Of a stretch of DNA of 64,000 nucleotides, positions 57,556-64,000 are shown piece by piece. The translations under genes were made by a program, and so were the position numbers. A model generated the notes under the pieces. It ran no database searches. It was not told where the DNA came from and saw only the letters and a program-made list of their open reading frames with translations. Each line of letters starts with the position of its first letter. Positions within the stretch are counted from its first letter, which is position 1. This stretch comes from Symmachiella dynata (GTDB lineage: Bacteria > Planctomycetota > Planctomycetia > Planctomycetales > Planctomycetaceae). The stretch spans positions 4,393,001 to 4,457,000 of the forward strand of contig NZ_CP036276.1 in the NCBI RefSeq assembly GCF_007747995.1, given 5' to 3'.

Positions 57556-58608
57556 TTGACTACTCCCGAACTTCAAAATAGCCGGTTTATGCGCGCTGCT
57601 CGCCGCGAACCGGTCGACACGACCCCCATCTGGCTGATGCGACAAGCTGGACGGTACATGCCCGAATACATGGCCATCCGGAACAAAGTCACCTTTCTGG
57701 AATTGTGCAAACGCCCCGACTTGGCCGCCGAGGTCACGCTCGTCGCCCGGGAACGCCTAGGAGTCGACGCAGCGATCCTGTTTGCCGACTTGCTCCCGAT
57801 TCTGGAACCAATGGGCCTGAACTTAGAATACGCCAAGGGCGAAGGCCCCGTGATTCACAATCCGCTCTCGTCGCCGTCCGATGTCGATCGTTGCCACGAG
57901 TTGGAGGACATGGAGGCGCTTGGCTTCGTTTTCGAAGCGGTCAAACTCATTCGCCGCGACCTCCCGGCTGACATTCCGCTACTTGGTTTCGCCGGTGCTC
58001 CGTTTACATTGGCTTCCTATGCGATCGAGGGGGGTGGCTCGCGGAATTACATTCATACCAAACAGTGGATGTACTCCGATCCAGCCGCTTGGAATACGTT
58101 GATGCAGCGGCTGTCCAACAGCGTTGCGCGGTATTTGAAAGCACAAATCGCCGCCGGCTGCCAAGCGGTCCAAATATTTGATAGCTGGGCCGGTTGCCTC
58201 TCCCCGGACGATTACCGGCAATACGTCCTGCCACACACCAAAGCCCTCATTGATGCGCTGCCCAAAGACGTGCCGGTGATCAATTTCCTGACCGGCAATC
58301 CCGCGCTGTTGCCACTACTACGCGAAGCGGGTGGACAGGTCATCGGAATTGATTGGCGGATCGGACTGGCCGAAGCCTGGGACATCGTCGGCCACGACGT
58401 CGCCGTCCAGGGAAATCTTGATCCTGTCTCGTTGATGGCGGATACAAAGGTTTTGCGCAAACGGACGCAAGACGTGATGAATGCTGCTGCAGGACGTCCC
58501 GGCCATATTTTCAATCTGGGACACGGAATCATGCCGCAAGTGCCCGTGGAAAATGCGATCGCGCTGGTGGATATGGTCCATGAATTGGGAGCCGCCGGGC
58601 CGTCATGA
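57556..58608 (+). CDS. hemE: Uroporphyrinogen decarboxylase
   Basis: A 350-residue HemE, decarboxylating uroporphyrinogen III to coproporphyrinogen III in the cytoplasm. Signature 1 ([15 protein letters not shown]) and signature 2 ([19 protein letters not shown]) are intact; the catalytic Asp is in ILFADLLPI. The TTG at 57556 is chosen because HemE proteins normally begin about 10-12 residues before the RxPVDxTPxW motif and the next ATG would remove this conserved stretch. The stop overlaps the hemG start (ATGA), and hemD ends 56 bases upstream. Confidence 0.95.
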   Translation: MTTPELQNSRFMRAARREPVDTTPIWLMRQAGRYMPEYMAIRNKVTFLELCKRPDLAAEVTLVARERLGVDAAILFADLLPILEPMGLNLEYAKGEGPVIHNPLSSPSDVDRCHELEDMEALGFVFEAVKLIRRDLPADIPLLGFAGAPFTLASYAIEGGGSRNYIHTKQWMYSDPAAWNTLMQRLSNSVARYLKAQIAAGCQAVQIFDSWAGCLSPDDYRQYVLPHTKALIDALPKDVPVINFLTGNPALLPLLREAGGQVIGIDWRIGLAEAWDIVGHDVAVQGNLDPVSLMADTKVLRKRTQDVMNAAAGRPGHIFNLGHGIMPQVPVENAIALVDMVHELGAAGPS

Positions 58609-60038
58609 ATCCCGCTGCCCCCACCAGCGTGCGCCGCGTCGCTGTGATCGGCGGCGGAATCTCCGGATTGTCCGCAGCGCATCGTCTGACTGAACTGCGT
58701 TCCGAATCGCAACAGCCACTGGATATCATGCTCTTCGAAGCGAGCGACCGGTTGGCCGGTGTGATGGGGACCGAGGAAATCGATGGTTACCACGTCGAGA
58801 CCGGTGCCGATTCGTTCATCACCGACAAGCCGTGGGCCGTCGATTTGGCCAAACGGTTGGGCTTGGAGGATCGTTTGATCTCCCCCGACGCCAATTACCG
58901 GCGGTCGTTGGTCCTGCACAACGGCAAACCGCAACCGATCCCTGAAGGGTTCATGCTGCTCGCCCCATCAAAAATCGGCCCCGTCCTCAAATCGCCCCTG
59001 CTCAGCCCCTGGGGCAAACTACGGCTGGGAATGGAATACATTCTGCCGCGCGGCAATAACGGACAAGACGAAAGCCTCGCCCATTTCGTGCGGCGACGTC
59101 TCGGGCGTGAGGTATTAGACCGAATCGTGCAGCCGTTGGTGGGAGGAATTTATACCTCCGACCCAGAAAAACTGAGTCTTCGTGCAACCCTGCCCCGTTT
59201 TCTCGACATGGAAAAAGAGCACCGCAGCTTGATTCGGGCATCACGCCGCCAATCCGCGCGACGCAAAGACAATAGCGGGAGCGGGGCGCGTTATGGATTG
59301 TTCGCCACTTTTGCCACCGGAATCTCTGAACTCTTCGCTGCCCTGATCGCCTCACTGAAAAATTGCGACGTCCGCATGAATACCGCCGTCACACGTTTGA
59401 CGCCCGGCCCCGAGAATGCGTCGGCCACTTTGGAAACGGCCGATGGACGTCACGAAGAATTCGACGCGGTCATCGCCGCCCTGCCCGCTTATCGCGTCGG
59501 CGATTTGGTCGCGGCCTTTGCTGCGCCGCTGGCCGCGCAGTTGCAGTCGATCGAGTACGCCTCCAGCGCGATCGTCGTCACCGGGCATCGTCTCGCCGAT
59601 GTCGCCAATCCGCTCAATGCGTTCGGCTTAGTCATTCCCGCGGTTGAAAACCGCAAAATTCTCGCCGTCTCGTTCACCAGTCGCAAGTTCCCCGACCGCG
59701 CTCCCAACGACTGCGTCCAACTCCGCACCTTCGTGGGAGGCGCCATGCAGCCGGAATTGTTGGAATTGGATGACGAACAACTCTTGTCCCTCGTGCGCGG
59801 CGAATTGGCGGAGCTACTCGGCGTCCAGGGAGAACCGCAAATCGCCCGCATCGCCCGTTACCAACAAGCCATGCCGCAATACCACGTCGGTCACCTGGAG
59901 CGCGTCGAGCGGATCGAAGCCGCAGCGGCCGCCCTCCCCTTTTTCGAACTCGCCGGCAACGCCTACCACGGCGTCGGCATCCCCGACTGCGTACATAGCG
60001 GCGAACAAGCTGCCGAACGGGTGTTTTCGAGGATTTGA
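58605..60038 (+). CDS. hemG: Protoporphyrinogen/coproporphyrinogen oxidase (HemY/HemG type)
   Basis: A 477-residue FAD-dependent porphyrinogen oxidase. The dinucleotide-binding motif is [15 protein letters not shown] (GGG at residues 16-18), followed by [52 protein letters not shown] and a C-terminal [20 protein letters not shown], all typical. Whether it acts on protoporphyrinogen (classic route) or coproporphyrinogen (coproporphyrin route) cannot be decided from this alone. It overlaps hemE by four bases, so the two are translationally coupled. Confidence 0.93.
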   Translation: MNPAAPTSVRRVAVIGGGISGLSAAHRLTELRSESQQPLDIMLFEASDRLAGVMGTEEIDGYHVETGADSFITDKPWAVDLAKRLGLEDRLISPDANYRRSLVLHNGKPQPIPEGFMLLAPSKIGPVLKSPLLSPWGKLRLGMEYILPRGNNGQDESLAHFVRRRLGREVLDRIVQPLVGGIYTSDPEKLSLRATLPRFLDMEKEHRSLIRASRRQSARRKDNSGSGARYGLFATFATGISELFAALIASLKNCDVRMNTAVTRLTPGPENASATLETADGRHEEFDAVIAALPAYRVGDLVAAFAAPLAAQLQSIEYASSAIVVTGHRLADVANPLNAFGLVIPAVENRKILAVSFTSRKFPDRAPNDCVQLRTFVGGAMQPELLELDDEQLLSLVRGELAELLGVQGEPQIARIARYQQAMPQYHVGHLERVERIEAAAAALPFFELAGNAYHGVGIPDCVHSGEQAAERVFSRI

Positions 60039-60039
60039 T

Positions 60040-60504
60040 ATGATCGTCCTGCCGCGTGGAATTACAGGATTCACAAATCGAAAAGATCCGCCGCTTCCTG
60101 TCAGCATTGAAAAATGCCAATTTCGCAGTGACTGTTATCAGGTCGCTCGTCGGTGCGACGCGGCAGTTCGTTCCATCGATGAACCTTCTGGGGTTGAAAA
60201 CTTTCGAACTACAGAATTCGCCATTGGTGACGAAAATTTCTTAACTCTCTTGAACATACATTTCCCCTATTTGGCGATGGCGCAAGTGCGACACGTCGGA
60301 GATTTGACCCTCAATTTCATCGATGTTCCCGCATTCGCCTCTGAATTTCGTGCTATCGATCGGTACCAGGTCCTAACTGCCGACGACCTAGCACAGCCGA
60401 TTACTGAATCGATGGTTGGGAATTTGTCGAGGGCCGAATTGCATGAAATGAAATATTGGAATCCGCAAACGATGGGCGAGGTGATATTCAACTATTGGGA
60501 CTAA
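60040..60504 (+). CDS. Hypothetical protein just downstream of hemG
   Basis: A 154-residue protein starting two bases after the hemG stop, with GAGGAT about six bases before the ATG. I do not recognise a family. It opens MIVLPRGITGF, has a strand-rich middle and ends MKYWNPQTMGEVIFNYWD, an aromatic-rich C-terminus that I vaguely recall in unnamed bacterial proteins with immunity-like settings. GC content is clearly lower than in the haem genes, which suggests it is a later arrival despite the tight spacing. Codon use and position argue for a real gene; any role in haem synthesis is doubtful. Confidence 0.65.
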   Translation: MIVLPRGITGFTNRKDPPLPVSIEKCQFRSDCYQVARRCDAAVRSIDEPSGVENFRTTEFAIGDENFLTLLNIHFPYLAMAQVRHVGDLTLNFIDVPAFASEFRAIDRYQVLTADDLAQPITESMVGNLSRAELHEMKYWNPQTMGEVIFNYWD

Positions 60505-60567
60505 TGAGCATCAAATAGTCTCGCAAACGTGCGGGAATGTTCCAATTGGCCTCCAGATTTCTCATGC

Positions 60568-60595
60568 GTGACAATCGCGTACATCCGCCTATAAT
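60568..60595 (+). promoter_or_regulatory. Near-consensus promoter of mqnE
   Basis: GTGACA (60568-60573), 16-base spacer, TATAAT (60590-60595). Five of six and six of six bases match consensus. Transcription would start near 60602, giving a leader of about 80 bases. Confidence 0.6.
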
Positions 60596-60682
60596 GTGGT
60601 AACTAATGGTTAATAGACCCGTTTTGGCACGGTTCCACAGAACGGTGACAACTCTTTACGCATAGATGGCAGTGGACAGAGC

Positions 60683-61825
60683 ATGAAATCAGCAACCTAC
60701 GACAGCCAGCTTCGCGAGATCTCCACCAAAATCGAAGCCTGCGAACGCGTGACCTATGACGAAGGCGTGTTTCTGGCCGAGCAGGTCGACGTGCAGACGC
60801 TGGGCCGGTTGGCGAATCTTGTCCGCGAACGCAAAAACGGCGATTTCGCGTACTACAACACCAACATGCACCTGAATCCCACGAACGTCTGCGTCTATCG
60901 CTGCACGTTCTGTGCGTTTCGATCCGACTTGCATGCGGACAAAGCCTACGAATTCACCGACGATATGATTCGCGAACGGGTCGCCGAAGCCCAGGCGGCC
61001 GGTGCCACGGAAATCCATGTTGTCGGCGGCTTGCATCACCAAAAAGATTTTGACTGGTACGTCAACATCATCCGCGTGATCCACGAAGCCTGTCCGGAGA
61101 TCCATATCAAAGCCTGGACGGCGGTCGAGATCAATTGGTTCTGCTTCAAAACCAAACAATCGATCCCTTGGGTTTTGGAACAGCTCATCAATGCCGGTTT
61201 GGGAAGCATGCCGGGCGGCGGGGCGGAGATCTTTCACGAAGATGTCCGCGGCAAAATCTGCGAGCACAAAGCAGACGGCGAAAACTGGATTGATATTCAT
61301 CGCCAGGCACACAAGCTAGGTCTCCGCACAAACGCGACGATGCTCTATGGCCATATCGAAACCGAAGCGCATCGCGTCGATCACCTCTGCCGACTCCGCG
61401 CCCTACAGGACGAAACCGGCGGGTTTCAAACCTTCATCCCACTGGCCTTTCATCCGGAAAACACCGGTTTGGACCAAATCCAAAAGCCAAGCGGATTGAC
61501 CGACCTGAAGGTCATGGCACTCTCCCGCATCATGCTGGACAACTTCGATCATATCAAAGCGTATTGGATCATGTTGGGGCAAGAGACCGCGCAACTCGCA
61601 CTCAGTTTTGGCGCCGACGATCTCGACGGCACAGTTGTGCACGAGATCATTTATCACGACGCCGGTGCCCAGACGCCCGAAGGGCTGACGGTCGCGCAAT
61701 TGACCGATCTGATCACCGAAGCAGGCCGCATTCCGGTCGAACGCGATACGCTCTACCGCAAAGTGATCCGCGACGGGGCTGCCTGGCATATCGGCGAACC
61801 GATCCTGACTGGTGCCGGCGTCTAA
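60683..61825 (+). CDS. mqnE: Aminofutalosine synthase (radical SAM), futalosine menaquinone pathway
   Basis: A 380-residue radical-SAM enzyme. The iron-sulfur cluster Cys residues are C70, C74 and C77 in CVYRCTFC. Other family segments are NTNMHLNPTNVC, EIHVVGGLHH, KAWTAVEINWFC, GSMPGGGAEIFHEDVR and FIPLAFHPENTGL. MqnE joins SAM to 3-[(1-carboxyvinyl)oxy]benzoate to make aminofutalosine in the futalosine (Mqn) route to menaquinone. It is related to MqnC, CofH and CofG; the GGGAEIF region and length favour MqnE. It has its own strong promoter and no other mqn gene nearby. Confidence 0.9.
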   Translation: MKSATYDSQLREISTKIEACERVTYDEGVFLAEQVDVQTLGRLANLVRERKNGDFAYYNTNMHLNPTNVCVYRCTFCAFRSDLHADKAYEFTDDMIRERVAEAQAAGATEIHVVGGLHHQKDFDWYVNIIRVIHEACPEIHIKAWTAVEINWFCFKTKQSIPWVLEQLINAGLGSMPGGGAEIFHEDVRGKICEHKADGENWIDIHRQAHKLGLRTNATMLYGHIETEAHRVDHLCRLRALQDETGGFQTFIPLAFHPENTGLDQIQKPSGLTDLKVMALSRIMLDNFDHIKAYWIMLGQETAQLALSFGADDLDGTVVHEIIYHDAGAQTPEGLTVAQLTDLITEAGRIPVERDTLYRKVIRDGAAWHIGEPILTGAGV

Positions 61826-62052
61826 TACCCGGGGCCACTAAGATCGCGTTGATCACTGGAACCTGTCTTTCTGGCGCATTCCATTCTATCGCTATGCGCG
61901 GCGCTGACTTCCTTGCCGTTAGATGCCGCCCCAGAATTTGACGGCTTGTGGTGGTGATCGCGTCACGCTGGGCAGGGACGTACTAGGGTTTTGCAGAGAC
62001 CAGCGCTACGTAGCGCGCGGATTCCCCTAGGCGTCACAAAAAAGGCCCTCCC

Positions 62053-63108
62053 ATGTCCTCCAACGACTCGCACAATAATTCGCAATCCAATTCCCAATCT
62101 GCTGTGGCACCCCAAGCTCCAAAAACGGGGCAAGGTTGTGCGAACTGCGAATCCACGGACGATTGGGGCCACTCGTCCTGGTGTCCACGGTGCGGCTGGT
62201 ACCCGGCTCTCAACACCTGTGTCGAGGTCGATTCCGCTGAGGAAGATGTCCAGCAAGAACAACCGCTGGAATGGTACGAAGTGATTCCTGGCTGGGCTTG
62301 GGTTGTGGGCGCCGGCGAAGTCGCCTTGATTGTGCTCAGTATCCTGGGCCGTGTCACGACCGACACGGTCAGCGGCGAACGTGGGCATTGGGCATTGATC
62401 CAGTTATTCGTTGGCTTCTGCTCGCTGATGGTTGGGCAAGCCTGGGCCTATATGTATGCCGTGATGAAATCATCCGATTTCGGCCCCACTGATATCTTCT
62501 TTCAACCGCTGGCAATTTGGGGGCCGTCGAACCGAATCCTGCCAAAAAGTGCTCCGCGATTGGCCTTGGCCGTCTGGGGCGCCACAGCTGCATTTTTGGC
62601 CGTCGCTGTCATCGGTGGAATCAACTACAACGCGTTGTTCGAAGACTGGGGATTTGAAGAACAAGCCCAAGCCAACATGGTCCACGAAATCGTACGACAG
62701 GCTCGTGAAGGTGAAGGCGAAGAGTCCCTGGAAGAAGCCATCGACGAATTTGTCGGGGATGAAGAAGACAAAGAAGAGGTCATCATTGAAACCCAGGATC
62801 TGGACTGCCTGATCATCGGTTATATCGGGGAGTCGCCTGAAAAATTCACCGGCTTGGTACTGGCCAGTTTGGTGAAGGGTAAACTGCAATACGTCGGCAC
62901 CGTCTTCAATGGCATCCCCAAAGAAGACCGCGAGATCCTAGCGGATCGCATGGCAACACTTGGTCGCGACCGGCCGTTTGTTAAAGCCAAAGTGGCAGCC
63001 AACTGGCTACAACCCACACTCATGTGCCGCATCAATTGCGAAGGACTGACCAAACGCAACAAGTTGAAAAAACCGGCCTTCGTGTCGCGGTTGGCAGATG
63101 CAAAATAG
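62053..63108 (+). CDS. Membrane protein with N-terminal zinc-ribbon-like module, hypothetical
   Basis: A 351-residue protein. The first about 35 residues are Asn/Ser/Gln-rich, followed by CANCESTDDWGHSSWCPRCGWYPALNTC, a four-to-five-cysteine knuckle that could hold zinc. Four hydrophobic segments follow (around WAWVVGAGEVALIVLSIL, LIQLFVGFCSLMVGQAW, the LALAVWGATAAFLAVAVIGG span and a shorter one), then an acidic stretch (EGEGEESLEEAIDEFVGDEEDKEEV) and a soluble C-terminal domain (about 110 residues) with IIETQDLDCLIIGYIGESPEKFTGL. I recognise no family. The combination of a cytosolic zinc knuckle, membrane helices and an acidic linker suggests a regulator or adaptor, but this is speculation. 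Confidence 0.7.
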   Translation: MSSNDSHNNSQSNSQSAVAPQAPKTGQGCANCESTDDWGHSSWCPRCGWYPALNTCVEVDSAEEDVQQEQPLEWYEVIPGWAWVVGAGEVALIVLSILGRVTTDTVSGERGHWALIQLFVGFCSLMVGQAWAYMYAVMKSSDFGPTDIFFQPLAIWGPSNRILPKSAPRLALAVWGATAAFLAVAVIGGINYNALFEDWGFEEQAQANMVHEIVRQAREGEGEESLEEAIDEFVGDEEDKEEVIIETQDLDCLIIGYIGESPEKFTGLVLASLVKGKLQYVGTVFNGIPKEDREILADRMATLGRDRPFVKAKVAANWLQPTLMCRINCEGLTKRNKLKKPAFVSRLADAK

Positions 63109-63123
63109 TTTCCCTGTCCAATG

Positions 63124-63147
63124 GCCTCCCCGCTCCAACGGGGAGGC
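63124..63147. terminator. Hairpin between convergent genes
   Basis: A perfect 9-bp GC-rich stem (63124-63132 with 63139-63147) and six-base loop just after the membrane-protein gene. There is no T-run on either strand, so it may be a transcript-end structure rather than a true intrinsic terminator. Confidence 0.5.
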
Positions 63148-63170
63148 TGCGGGCAGGATCTCTCGACGCA

Positions 63171-64000
63171 TCATTGCGGTGTAGAGCGAGGGTCGCGATG
63201 TGTCGTGGCTTGTGGGGCCGGTTGCGAATTGCTGCTCGATTGGGGACGTTCCCAGATTCCAGCGGAATTGCGTAAGATGCGTTTCGCCAATTCCCGCGCA
63301 TACAGGCGATGTCCCTCTCGCGAATATCCCAACGTCTCTTCTTGGAAGAGCGTAGCGGGGACATCCGAAGCTTGAAACGCCGGCGACGTATCACACATCG
63401 TGATCGTTTCTTGCTGGCAGTAGTCGGCCAAAATCTGAAAAGGCCGACGACTCGCGCAATGCGTCCCAACGGGAACACCGATCTCGTTGCGCAGGGCCTC
63501 CCCACCACTTGCGGTGGGACAAATCTGCCACGGCACAGGACCAGCGGCCACGAGTAGATCGGCGAATAAACCTCGCGTTAGAGTCTTGAGTTGCTGCAGC
63601 GGTTCCATCGATTGCTCAATGTAGGGCGACCAATCGGGTGGATCGTCCTTCAGCCATGCGTAACGGCCAGTGGCGACCGAAATATTGTCAGCCTCCCCAT
63701 CGCCAATGTTGTCCGCCACCAATTCCGAAGCCGTCCGTTTGCCCCATTGCAGCAGCAACAACAATTCGCAATCGGGCGAGGCCCCGGTATTCGGAGCCGG
63801 CAATAATTTGGGATGCGTACAATTCAACGGAAGACCGTCCCGCGACATGGCCGTCATTCGCCGATAGTGGTAATCGTCGGCAACGTCGGACATATCGAAG
63901 TTCATCACAAACACATCAGCTTGCAGCGCAGCCAGTTGATGCTTGACCTGCAAATACGACAGCAATGGACAATAGCCCGGGACACCCGCGTTGACGACCT
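63171..64000 (-). CDS. SGNH/GDSL-type hydrolase, N-terminal part outside window
   Basis: About 275 C-terminal residues are visible; the frame continues to the right edge (VVNAGVPGYCPLLSYLQ at the edge is the block II region of SGNH proteins). The Gly-rich NAGVPGY matches the block II oxyanion-hole motif and the likely catalytic His is in GYSREGHRLYARELAKRIL (block V). LQADVFVMNFDMSDVADD follows the SGNH order with an Asn in block III (the N-F-D segment). A secreted or periplasmic esterase acting on polysaccharide acetyl groups is plausible. It is convergent with the zinc-ribbon membrane protein gene. Confidence 0.75.
   Translation of the reverse strand, partial: VVNAGVPGYCPLLSYLQVKHQLAALQADVFVMNFDMSDVADDYHYRRMTAMSRDGLPLNCTHPKLLPAPNTGASPDCELLLLLQWGKRTASELVADNIGDGEADNISVATGRYAWLKDDPPDWSPYIEQSMEPLQQLKTLTRGLFADLLVAAGPVPWQICPTASGGEALRNEIGVPVGTHCASRRPFQILADYCQQETITMCDTSPAFQASDVPATLFQEETLGYSREGHRLYARELAKRILRNSAGIWERPQSSSNSQPAPQATTHRDPRSTPQ

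Noticed and set aside
59644-60039. In-frame upstream extension of the unknown gene after hemG
   Set aside because: It lies inside hemG in another frame and reads as low-complexity Pro/Ser/Thr sequence.

Overview
The window reads as a piece of a Planctomycetota chromosome (Planctomycetaceae-like; Symmachiella or Gimesia would be reasonable guesses, but the genus is inference). The evidence is the gene content. There are two cassettes pairing a DUF1549/DUF1553 cytochrome-like protein with a DUF1501 Tat-exported protein, a DUF1559 prepilin-like protein, many SRRxFL-type Tat signals, a five-haem cytochrome next to a propeller-type dehydrogenase, and several short palindromic repeats of a kind scattered through planctomycete genomes. 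No rRNA, tRNA, CRISPR array, transposase or phage gene was seen. GC is fairly high except in a few short stretches.

Layout. 1-2.2 kb: a pair of M16 zinc peptidases, the first cut by the window edge. 2.4-7.3 kb: a DUF2071 protein, a cold-shock protein sharing a bidirectional terminator with it, a BtpA-family protein, a MATE exporter and a zinc alcohol dehydrogenase of the phosphonate-associated type. 7.7-9.3 kb: a POT-family peptide transporter. 9.6-13.0 kb: a minimal Tad secretion operon (cpaF-tadB-tadC) closed by a terminator. 13.4-16.4 kb: an outer-membrane-type protein, an unknown protein and a Tat-exported sialidase-like enzyme. 16.4-17.5 kb: a short low-GC cassette of two unknown small genes bounded by related repeats. 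17.5-24.9 kb: an exported esterase, a small membrane protein, a phytanoyl-CoA dioxygenase-like protein, a Tat-exported sugar isomerase-like protein, a five-haem cytochrome and a propeller dehydrogenase, which together look like an organic-substrate or carbohydrate oxidation region.

24.9-34 kb: a metallophosphoesterase, a lone CoA-transferase alpha subunit, a family 2 glycosyltransferase, an exported hydrolase and the first DUF1501 + DUF1549/1553 cassette. 34-41.4 kb: DUF1559 protein, a divergent lipoprotein, a very large MscS-type channel, a CPXCG zinc protein and a CHAD protein. 41.3-45.6 kb: the second DUF1501 + DUF1549/1553 cassette. 45.7-48.6 kb: an acyltransferase flanked by seven-base tandem repeats and a Tat-exported protein. 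49.4-56 kb: an MsbA-like ABC exporter, a Na/Pi cotransporter, an unknown membrane-anchored protein, a universal stress protein, a small unknown protein and a PhnP-like metallo-hydrolase.

56.5-60.5 kb: a haem operon (hemD-hemE-hemG, with an unknown gene two bases downstream), preceded by a strongly structured 78-nt RNA element with its own terminator. 60.6-64 kb: mqnE (futalosine route to menaquinone) behind a near-consensus promoter, a zinc-ribbon membrane protein, and an SGNH-type hydrolase cut by the right edge. The haem and menaquinone genes, together with the multihaem cytochrome, fit a respiring organism that oxidises complex polysaccharides.
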